64,000 bases of DNA. Source: Scolanthus callimorphus (lineage: Eukaryota > Cnidaria > Anthozoa > Actiniaria > Edwardsiidae). The stretch spans positions 22,351,421 through 22,415,420 of the forward strand of contig CM066919.1 in the NCBI GenBank assembly GCA_033964015.1, read 5' to 3'. The translations under genes were made by a program, and so were the position numbers. Under the pieces are notes generated by a model that was not told where the DNA came from, did not search any database, and saw only the letters and a program-made list of their open reading frames with translations. Numbering within the stretch: position 1 is the stretch's first letter; each line of letters starts with the position of its first letter. Of this stretch, positions 24,401-36,400 are shown in pieces.

Positions 24401-27400
24401 AACACGCGGGACGCAAATTTTGCGCGCTTCTGGTGTCCTAGTTACCCGTAGCTGAACCTACGCCAACCCTGCCTGCCTGTGTTAAAATGTTGCAGATAAT
24501 ATTTGCTTTTAGTCCGGTCAATTTAGCGTTTAACCTGGAAAAAATTGCAACATGGGATTTTTATACAGCAAGTTCTCAGGAACATATGTGAGAAATACGT
24601 GTCCAAATTTTGTGAAAGTCCGTTCGGGGGAAGTTGGTTAAATTTGGGGTTTTCCGTCTGCACGAAGGAAAGCCCGTTGTTTTCGGTGGCACTTAGACAA
24701 TGAAAGCGAACAATTCGAATTGAGGGCTATAGACTGTAGGGCCGTAACTCGGTGTGATATTGAACGAGATATCGCGCAATTTATTTCTACTGAATAATGT
24801 GATTGCATAGATGTGAATTGTGTGTTTGTTTATAACCAATTCTGCAAAATAATAACTAAATAATCGTGCGTTTTGACAAATCCCATATGATCCTTGTATT
24901 TCCCGCGTGGTGATACACTAAAGTTCGAATATTATACGCTAAAATAAATAAAATAAATAAACTGTTCAAGCGAACAATTCGAATTGAGGGCTATAGACTG
25001 TAGGGCCGTAACTCGGTGTGATATTGAACGAGATATCGCGCAATTTATTTCTACTGAATAATGTGATTGCATAGATGTGAATTGTGTGTTTGTTTATAAC
25101 CAATTCTGCAAAATAATAACTAAATAATCGTGCGTTTTGACAAATCCCATATGATCCTTGTATTTCCCGCGTGGTGATACACTAAAGTTCGAATATTATA
25201 CGCTAAAATAAATAAAATAAATAAACTGTTCATAGCCGTAACTCATCGCTCAGAAATTATTTGTTTCAACCGAAAAACCTTGTTAAATCTTCCCCGGTTT
25301 CATCTGTACAGTCTATAAACATTCTCCCAGTTTCTGTGTTTTCAGTTTCTAAGTGCCGCCGAAAACAAAAGGCGCCCTTGACGTCGCCGGTAAAACCAAA
25401 AATTTAACCAACTTCCCCCGGCCGGATTTCTACGAAATTTGGATATGTTATTCCTACATATGTTTTAACAATTAGTACCAAAAATTTCCCATGTAGCAAT
25501 TTTTTCCAGGTTCGGGGTTTTTTCGGGCTAATTTGACCGGACTATTTATAATTTCTCTCATCAGCGCCAGCCAGCCAGCAACGTGGTGGTCGTGCAGGGT
25601 GGGCCTATGATCACGTCTGGTGTCGGAGGGCAACATGTAGTGATTAGTAGTAAGTTTTTATATAGAGCATTCTCATTGGTCCCTCATTTCTGTCAACCAA
25701 TCGTAGCGTCTGATAGTGGTTTTACTTGGCCTGACTTTCAAAGAAGCTATTCACGTGCTCACCGCGTGATTGTGTTTTTACTCGGCTTGACTCTTATCAA
25801 ATCATTCACGTGCTACGCGCGTGATAGAGGTCTTGGCTTCTGGTTGGCTGACGAGGAAGGCATTCAGCAGCAAGTTGTAATGTCTCTGGTTCATGATTGG
25901 CTACTAAGTTTAGTCTTACTGCACTGTAAATTGAAAAGGGTCAAAACGACTCTTTCAAAAGGGTCGTTTTGGTGACCCCAGGACGACTCTTTTGAAAGAG
26001 TCAATTTGACCCTTGTCACAAATTGACTCTTTTGAAGAGTCGTTTTGACCCTTGACGATAATCGCTGTTTTGACCCTTTCTAGGGTCATTTTAACCATTG
26101 TTATATAGTCATTTTAGCTATTTGGTGTGCTGTTTTGGAACAGGCAAGGGTTGTTTTGTAAGACATATTCATCGCACAGGCCTACAGCCTTCGCCCCGTC
26201 GTTACGTTTCTCGTATACGGTATATTATGTATTTTAATCCTTGGAGGAGTCATTTCAAACCCTTGGAGGATAATTTTAAACCATTTTGGGAGTCATTTCT
26301 ACAATTCGCTGGCATCAAGTAGCATCACACAATTGTTAATAACATGAATTAATTTATTTAAAACTATTTCAATAATCTCATGACATAATCAAATCATTAT
26401 AATATTAATCGGCCTTCACTCACAAAGTAACTATAAATATATTATTACTTTTAAATTCACTTAACAGGAACAAGAACACTTCCATTTGAAGACTGTAGTT
26501 TAAAATTACACCTAATTCAAAAAAGGTTGTCCTTGGTGTTTGGTCTTTCAATAATTATAGCGCGGAACAAAGGGCTGTGGTCAGTGACCACGAAACAAAG
26601 GTGTCGATGACCAAAGACCAAATGACCAAGACAACCTTTTTTGAATTAGGTGTATACAAACGCCATTACTTTAAGGAGATAGTTTAATCACCATGCAGTG
26701 ATTACTAACAATCTACAATTCTGAAAGTTGTGTAAACAACTCTGCCACACTTATTGGGAGCTTCCCAGTGTAACTCATGGTGGCTGCTTGCAGAAAGATC
26801 ATCACATTGCGTTGCAGCCCGTATTCGCAGTTATAAACAAAATAGCATGAAATCATACAGAGCATCGCATCACAAAGCTTCTGCCCCTTGGAAAATCTGA
26901 AGATCCATTCGCCTTCTGCTGCAATATATGTGGTGTCCTCATCAAAAATACTGTTGCCATTTATAATCATAGCAGGTGCTGAGGATTTTGCTATAATACT
27001 ATCTATATCATCTGTACCCTAAAAAAAAAATTGAAAAAATAAATAAATATTAAAACACGCTTACCATTTGCAGACACTTGGTAATCAGATGTTAAAGTCA
27101 ATGTGTTCTGCCAAACTCCCACTGAGTACCGTGTATACATAATAGTTACATACATGTAGGTATCAGAGGGAAGCCCCCACTCCAGCATACACACACAAAT
27201 TTAACACCCAATGCACAAAGTATAAAAATCCCTATCTATTTAACTTTTATGTGTAAGTCTATTGTAAAACATTAATGATAAATGCCAAACCACATATACT
27301 GTACTGTACTGCATTTATGGCAGTTTGTATGGGCATCATAAATTGGGCAGAGTAAAATTTGGGATTACTTTCTAGTGTACAGACAGCTCAGGCAATTTTG

Positions 27401-30400
27401 AGAAAAATTGAAACAGTTGGTCAAACTAATCCCAAATTTTACAAGGAATCAATGTGATTGCATGCTTATAAACTGAAGGGCAAGAGAAGGGCAAGCTTCA
27501 GTATGCGTTGCATGTTGATTGCAGCTGCACTGAAAAAGTAATTCTAGAAACATACCTTCACAAGACGTAGCAACAATTCGTCTGCACTCCCTTGCCTCCC
27601 TCCACCCCGTTTGAGGAGGCATTGGCAAAGTACCCAAATAGCAGCTCTCCGCTGGCATTCTACAACATGTTAAAAATATATAAGCAAGGTACCGTAATTA
27701 CTTAAGACCGCCTTACTAAGACTTCTTAGGGGGGTTGACAGAGGGGCACTGAGATCCAAATTGAGTAGAGCTTTGAGGCATTGCAACATTGTTTCCTTAA
27801 CCGTAAAGTCCCTCAGTTCACTCAGTATTAAGAACTCTTTTCAAAGTTTTCTAATCTTGAAACATCTTGAAATTTGTAACCTTGACTGGGCCTGAGCCAA
27901 ACAAACCCTACCCTGACCAAACAAACCCTAAATGAACCTAGTGTACCAATCAGAAAAGGGGATGATGCACAACCCTAAAAACTAAAGGGACACTAGGGAA
28001 TCTGTTAAGTGGAGCTTACAAATCCAAAAAATGATCAAAATAAAATGGCACACAAGAGTGTGCAAAAATATTTTGCTATCTATTTTACAAAATTTTAAGA
28101 TGGGCTCCCTCTGGCGATAACTATTAAGCATGATAGGTACACACCTATCTCTCTTAGTTCTCCCTTCTCTACTGCTTCATCCATCTCAGCCAATATCCTT
28201 CTGATTTCAGGCTTGTCTGAGGCCATAGCATAAGAGAACACTTTTGGAATCCAGGTCTTTACAAACCGATCCCGCATAGTGTTGAATATGGCATCATCTT
28301 GCATAATGCGGCAAAATTCCATTCTTAACTGAAAAAGAAAAATCAACTAAGAATAAAAGCCAACCCCTATTTGTGACCCCACAGTGCCCTGTACATTTAA
28401 TGACACATTTCTGTCTGATTTCAAATACTTTTATCGGAAATATAGTACCCTCAAAAATAACCTTGCAGACAATTTTAACCCCTAAAAAATGTGAATACAA
28501 ATTGCCCATTTTAAGTGATGTGATGCACTCAAAGAGAGTTGTTTTTTGTCTTTCGGAAATTTATTTCTTCATTCTGTTTATTACTGCATTTGAAAGATAT
28601 GAGTAACATCTAGGACATGGGAAATGGGACAACAAACAAATGAAGCCCAGGAGGTCTATTGAATTAATCACTTACGTGTGTGGCACTCGTAAGTGGTGGA
28701 TAGTTTCTCTGAACTGTTTTCATGTCAGGGCACTCTTCAATGACCTCCTGTCGTCTTAGTGGGAATGTTTCTTTCATCAGCCGCATTATTTCAGCATTGT
28801 CTGATTTCTTTGTTTTCGACAAGCTCTTCAGCTCTTTGACTTTTTCTTTGAGGGTTTCTGCTTCCTCCTCAGATACCTCAGGGACCTGAGCCCAAACATC
28901 TGCTTCTTTCCTTTTCTTTTTTTTCTTTGGTGCATCCTCTGCCGGTTTGCTCATCTTTTTGCTGAGGCACCGTTTTGACGGGGGGTCCTGGATCCGTTTC
29001 ATCCGATTCAATATTTTGGTTTCCCATGATCCCTTTGATTAAAAACAAAAGTTTAGGGTGCTTGTATGATAATATAGCTTATCAAACCCTCACCCCCACC
29101 CCTCCCCCTTACACGCAAACACAAACAGCTTAAATAAGCAAAAATATGAATTTACCCATTCTGTGGTAGTCTCTCCAATTTTTGCATCTTTCAGGAATGG
29201 ATAGGTCCTCACGATCAGCTTTGCTACCTTCTCTATCTCTGCTCCAGTTGGATATCTCGTATTCAATGATATTAGGGTGCATACATCCCTGTTAAACTCA
29301 CAACGTTGACTCCAATTGAGTTGTTTCAACTCCAGGCCGGTTTGCACACTGACTGAAAACTGAGGGGAGAAATTGTTTTCAGTCACAACAAAATAAAAAT
29401 AGAAGAAAAGTCAAGTTTGCTCCCCTAATGAAATTATTACAGGCAGGTCTCTATCAGTCTTGTCTTTTGCAATTACTCTTTTATAAATATTCACTTTCAT
29501 TGTACATTTATCAACAGTAAATATTTGTAAAACATAGGTAAAACAATATTGTAAGAGCATTGAGAATTTTTAAATGCTCAGGAACATTTTATTATTATTA
29601 TTATTTCAAGATTTACCACCTAACACAAATTTAGTTGTCATTTATCTATTCATTGTCTGTATAGAAAGCTTTAGAAACCTTTACAGCTGATGGGTTATTG
29701 AAGTCAGCAGCTTAATACTGTATACAGAATCTTACTCACCCTTGGAGGCAGCTCAAACGTATCAGCCCAGTTCTCTTTAACTCCTCTTTCACCAGCTCGG
29801 CCTCTTGGAGAAGGCTTTGATGAGGAACTAGGGGGAGACTGAAAATTTGATTTAAAAAATTGAGTACTTAATGCAAGGTTAGTAAACAAGACCACTTTCC
29901 CCTGATAAAACATGTTATTCAGAAGGCACAGTTTGACCATTTTTCATTTAGCAGCTGTCATTATATTGGAAATTGAGTTCTCCCTGTCCTAAACAGGGCT
30001 AGGGTTCCAGAGCTTTCAGAGGATCTCTTCTACCCAATTTGGGTTTCAGTACCCACCCTGAGGAAAAATGAAACTTACCTTATTTAAAGTAGATGAACCA
30101 CCAGTAGATATATTGCAGCCATTAGCATTATTTTCCTTATCTGATGTGGGGGTTTCTGCTCTAACGGTGGTGGAATCTGAATGTGGAGATGAGGTTCGTG
30201 GAGAAGAGGTTTGGTTTGGAGTGGAAGGTGTAGAGTTTGGAGCAGTTGAGACGTCTGTAGCAATGGTATTTAGTGTAGACAGGCGACATTGTTTACCCAT
30301 AGCATCAAAACCCTGAGGAATATGAATAAAGTACAGCTGTTACCAGCTATTTACCACCGATTTTACTGACATCATTTTATGGTTTTCATGTTTTTGAATT

Positions 30401-33400
30401 CCCAGCTGTGGGCCAGTTCCTAGAAAGAGGGATAAAGTTATCCTAGGGATAAGTGGTAGCATTTTCAATACAAAAGTTATCCCTGGGATAAAATTCCTAG
30501 GGATAAAATTTGTATTGAAAATGCTAGCATTTATCCCTAAGATAGCTTATTCCTCTTTCTAGGAACCGGCCCCTGTAAATTGGACACAAAACTCAAGTTG
30601 ATTTTATTAAAATCCTTGCATTGAGTGCCTTGAAGTTTGCTGACAATGAAAAAAAAACACGAAAACGGCAAATAATCACAGATTCTGTATTCTGTGATAA
30701 GAGTTCTACCCGACATGACAACTGGGACAACTTAAAAGGTGCCGCTCGTTCCTTACAGACAAACCACGAGATTTTACTTCCCCCACTTGAATCTTACAAA
30801 ATCATTGCAATCCTTGTGAGACACTAAAGCCCAGATAGAGTATTTACTTGTTGAGAAAAAAACATTTTCATCTTTGATGTTTTATAAAGTTTTTCAATAA
30901 GCTAAACGGTGAAATTTAGACCAACGTTTAGTAAAGTCAACGGGAACGACAATGACATACCATTCCTGTTTCGTTGGACCAGGCATCTCTGAAGCGTTTT
31001 TTCTCCTTCAAAGTCGTGATTAGGCTATCGATCATCCACGCTTCCAAGGTAAAGAAGTCACTGCCGTCGATTTCTTCATCTATAGAGAATTCATAAAATG
31101 AATGAAGCCAGTTTGGATCCATTTTGATAAAGCAGCTTGGAGTGTATTTCGCACGTCGGCGGACTCCAGTACGGTACTCACCCGCAAACTTTTTGATCGA
31201 GAATTCCGATATTTTCTTTTCCCTTAGCCATTCCGCGACTTCAGTGGTTGAACTTTCTCGTGACAAGGCCATCAAACGAGCAGAAGATATTTTCAAAAGA
31301 GTATAAAAGCACCAAGCATAAAAATAACCGATCAGCAAAGGACGTGCTTCCGAAAATCTGAAGATGATCACGGCGGTACGATCACACGAGGAAATTATTA
31401 TTCTTGTCATGACCGCTACGATCCATGGGAGCTTGGCCGTAAAAGGCTTGTCTTTCCTTTTTCGGATATAATTTTTCCCGCCAAAAATCTGTCTGTCAGC
31501 CTGTCGATAGCTTCCGAACCGATTCCGAACCATAAAAGTATCGAACTACCTTATTTGGAAGCACAAAGATTGCTCGAGAAGCTTTCGCGCCATTTATCAA
31601 AATGGCGGCGTTTGATTGCGAGATGTGCTCATTTAGATTACCTTCGTTCGCTTTGATTATAAATCACTATGGACGTTTTCATCGATTCGATCCAAACTTT
31701 TTTGTGTCTTGCAAAGCACGTGGTTGTAGTGCTACATACAAAACGTTCGAAGGCTTCAAAAGCCATCTTCGTCGACAACACAAGAACTACGAGTTCAATT
31801 CGACGAACTCAACAACAATGAATGCGGAGTCAATCGCTGCTGAGAGTGACGAATTGGAAGACGAAGGGATCCTTGAAGACAATTCAGAGATCACCGAGAA
31901 CTTGGATACATTTGGAGATCCCGAAGACCATAACTCTGGCCCTCTTGGAAATCCTGTTGCAGTGTTAGACCCAATGACTGAATACAAAAGACAAAATGCT
32001 CTGTTCCTTTTACAGTCTAAAGAACTGCATAATTTGACGCAGAAAGCAACAGATTCTATTGTTTCTGGCACTACAAGTATAGTGAGGAAAGCATTGGAAC
32101 TGCTACAAAATGATGTGGCTAGTTGTTTATCTGAAGCTGGCATTCAGATTGACTTGAACCCGGGACTTAAAAGCATCTTTAAGAATGATCACTTTGCAGC
32201 TAACCCATTCTCTGGTCTTGAAGGGAAAAGACAACAGATGCTGTTTTGTTTGGAAAACTTTGGACTTGTGGTAAGTAAAAGTTAGGTTATTTTTGTTTCA
32301 CTTGTAGTTTGGCTTAGTCTCCTACGCAGCCCGTGTTTTGTGTCGGTCATCCCTTCCGTTGCGTGACAGACACAAAATACGGGCTGCAAGGAGACTAAGA
32401 CCCCGTTCACACGAGACCAGTACAAAACCGGACCGGTACAATTCTGGTAGCGTACCGCCTGTTCATACGGTACTGGTACAATTCTGGCATGTTTTGCAGC
32501 AGTGTTCACATGGGACCGGGCACGCCTAGCCGTGCCAATATCGGTCCGGTACCGTATGTCCCATGTGAACGTGCGACGGTACCATACCAGAATTTTACTG
32601 GTCCGGTTTTGAACCGGTGCTGTGTGAGCGGGGTCTAAGTTTGGTTTGATAACTTACCATTCAGGGTAAATGCTATAAATAAATAAAATAAATGAATGAA
32701 TAAATAAATAAATACAAAGAAAGAGAGGACTCAGTCATACATCCATACTGGCTTGTTTAGTACAGGCTGAAGGCATGCACTCCTCAGTGGCTCATACAAA
32801 ACTAGCTCATTCGCTTTGCATACAATCATTTTACATTCAATCATTTATTTGATTTATTTATAGCATTTACCTTGAATGGTAAGTTATCAAGCCAAACTTA
32901 GACCCCGCTCACACGGCACCGGTTCAAAACCGGACCGGTACAATTCTGGTATGGTACCGTTGCACGTTCACACGGGACATACGGTACCGGACCGATGAAA
33001 ACATCAAACATTCTTCAAGAGAAATGTGTCCATGTGACAACACTTGCTAAGGAGTTCAGATTTTTTGTTAAGCGTCACTGTCCTGGGTTTACAAATGACA
33101 AAAAATTCCCAGCAGTACACATTGGTAAATGCGGCGCAACTTGGATATTACACAGTGTGCAACTGTATATAGCTGAGGAATTTTTCACAATTAATAAATA
33201 AAATATCTTTAATTTGCCTTTGTATTTGATTAGGATGAGCATACAAATCCCTCCCAATGCCCGAAGGGGCCAGCATTTTGCCATATGGTTCCTGTGTTAC
33301 AATCAATAAATACATGATGTACCCCACAACTGTATGTAATGTATTTCTTGGTTTCTTTCAGGAACCTGTTAAACACACACTTGGTAAGAGTCATGTACAG

Positions 33401-36400
33401 CATAGATCTGGTATACGACAGAGGAGGAAGGCTGTAAATGAGGATATGGTTATTGTTCCATTGCTAAAAAGCCTTGAAGCAATGCTGAATGAGCCCAGTA
33501 TATACCATGAGGTAAGAGAATAATTTAGTCCTTTCTGTAAATGATGTATTGGCATAAGGAAAGCTCAAAGGGTTGTCCTAACATAAAGCAGTATTGCTTG
33601 AAATGGATCCAGTAAGTAAAAAGCCAGTGGGATTAAGCTAGAGGCTGGAATAATTGCCTTGGACAGAATTTTTTGTGATCAGTAGACTGGGCCTCATAAG
33701 ATTTTAGCCTCATTTTTTTTCTTAATATCTTTAAATTTTAGCTTGTACAATTTTTTTAGGGGGGAGGGGGATTGCGACCCCTTCTAATGGTCTGCCACTT
33801 AATAGGAAAATCTCAATGAATTGTCTCTAACAGGTTTCTTATGTATTATGTATTTCACAGATAATGAATCCTCATCAGAACGCGACAACAAATGGCAGAG
33901 TATATGACTATTGTGATGCTGAGGTCTTCAAGAGTCATCCTTTGTTCTCAAGAGAACATTCTGCACTCCAAATTATGCTTTATTATGATGATGTAGAAGT
34001 AGTCAACCCACTTGGAAGTAAAACCAAGAAGCATAAGATAGGTATGGAGGGCTCGATAATTTGACCAAGTCGCAAAAGCCACTATCTTTTTTTTTTCAAC
34101 TAGAAAATTTGAGTAGGTAGGTTGCAAATCCTGACTAGCATGTCAATAACCAGCTACTGATATAAAAAGCATCATTTTTTAAGACTCAGTTTTGTCGAAT
34201 GTTTGTGACTAAAATTTGACACCTACCGGTAGTTGCAAAAATGTGACCTCAGATTTTCTTTATTTCAAGCCCCTGGTATGTGAGATATTGTATATGTACT
34301 GGTAACTCATTTAGATCATCATGTATGCTACTAAGATGTGTGTTACTAAAGAGATAACAAACCTATGTGTAACAGAGTGGAGATAAGGAATTAACCTTGT
34401 GTGAAAGCTGACGTGCTAATGAAATGGTCCCATGTGTGCTTATGAGCGTTAGCCCTAGTAAGCGGAGAAAGAGAAAAAATCTCTGACCCCGAGAGGGTCA
34501 GAGATTTTTTCTCTTTCTCCGCTTACTAGGGCTAACGCTCATAAGCACACATGGGACCATTTCATTAGCACGTCAGCTTTCACACAAGGTTAATTCCTTA
34601 TCTCCACTCTGTTGAACTTAGTGCTACGCGGCCACAGGCTTGCCTGAACATCTATGTGTAACAGGTACAGTATTTGACTTTATTGTTTAGGGGTCTTCTA
34701 CTACACTCTTGGAAATATCCGTCCTGCTCACCGCTCCCAGTTAAAAGCCATTCAACTTCTAGCTGTTGTCAGAAGGCCTCTCATCACCAAATATGGGATA
34801 AATAACATCCTAGAACCTATAAAAAATGGGGGTCATGAATTCTCTATTGCTGGTCAACGTCAGTTATTTACTGGTACAATAGCTTTTGTATCAGGAGATA
34901 ACCTTGCATCCCAAGAACTAGGGGGCTTCAAAGTTGGTTCAGGGGCCAAGTTGAAATGCAGAGAATGCATGGGCCAGGGGAATGATTTGAAATGCAAGGT
35001 AAACAGATACACATCTTGTTATTCTATGATGGAAAGGAAGGGATGTTCATGTTCAGATTGCTTCTTACAGTAACACTGCAGGTGCAAGGATGTTAACCAA
35101 ACTCTACTCTGGCATGAATGCCTTAAATAATGTATCATTTTCATAGTCATGAAGGTATTTGATTTTCTGAATTTCAGTTTCATGAAAGATTTTTCACCCC
35201 AAGAACAAAACAAAGCCATGACAACCATTGTGATGAAATTGAAGATGATCCTGCTCTATCATCAGCCTATGGGATTAACTTCGCCTCAGCACTATCCCAG
35301 TCTAGGTATTTCCATGTTATTGGAGGCCTGCCTGGTGACGCCATGCATGATGTTTTAGAAGGCTGCTTACAATATGAATGCAAGGAACTACTGAAATATC
35401 TGATGTACGAAAGAAAATATTTCAGGCTTGAGGAGTTAAACCTTGTGCTGAAGAACTTCGACTATGGCTATCACAATGATAAGAATAAGCCATCACCCAT
35501 TTCTGAGCAGACACTAAATGCAGACTCCAATACCCTCCATCAGAAAGGTAAGATGAGTCTTATGCAGATTCCCCTTTATCACACTAGGCAAACAATTCCC
35601 ATGGCTCTATCCATTCTTATTCAATAAAGAAACATAATATTTCTGATTGCTATCAGAAAGTGTTTGCACATCTGCGTAAAACCTGACAGACAACATAAAT
35701 CATATTTTCCCTTGTTCAGTCACCGCATGTGACTGCTGACGTCAGGATACCGGCATTACAAAATTATTTAAGTATTTTGACAGTCCAGAAATCCGTGCCC
35801 TGTCAGTCTCATCCCTGTTCCACATCCCTGTCCACATCTTAGCACCATTAGTTGAGCAAAATCATGGTACACTTTTATTTGCAGAGCAAGCCCCTTTTAA
35901 TCAAAGAATAAAATATTGAATTAAGATTTTGCCTTTTGTTTTCCGTTGCATGGGCATAGAATAGCTATTATACAATGGTTCATATGACATGCTGTTCTAT
36001 AGAATCCCCATGGGCCCACATGTATAGCAGAAAATACTAACAAATCAACTAAGTTGAAAATTAATTTATGTTATTCTGTCAATAGCATCTCAGATGTGGT
36101 GTCTTGCAAGATACCTGCCACTGATCATTGGTGCTAAAGTTCCTTTCACTGATGCAAAATGGGCTCTTTATCTGAAGCTGCTAGATATTACGGACATCAT
36201 CTTCAGTCCTGTGACAAGTGCCAATCAGTGTGCACATTTGGCACTTCTTATTGAGGAACATCATGAGGAATTTGTTGATTTGTACCCAAACTGTTCAGTC
36301 ATCCCAAAAATGCACTACATGATCCACTACCCAAGGACAATGATCAGGTAGAAATAACTTTTTGTTACCTTTATCAACCCTTGATTTAAAGGCCCATCAC

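Noticed and set aside
30937..31182. Unspliced reading through SAM exons 1 and 2
   Set aside because: The GTGAGT donor at 31181 and the TATAG acceptor before 31079 restore a continuous SAM domain; reading through inserts an unrelated basic stretch into it.
31273..31533. N-terminal extension of the SAM-domain protein (87 more codons in frame)
   Set aside because: The extension covers most of the short divergent region and lacks domain features; the ATG at 31272 directly precedes the SAM domain.
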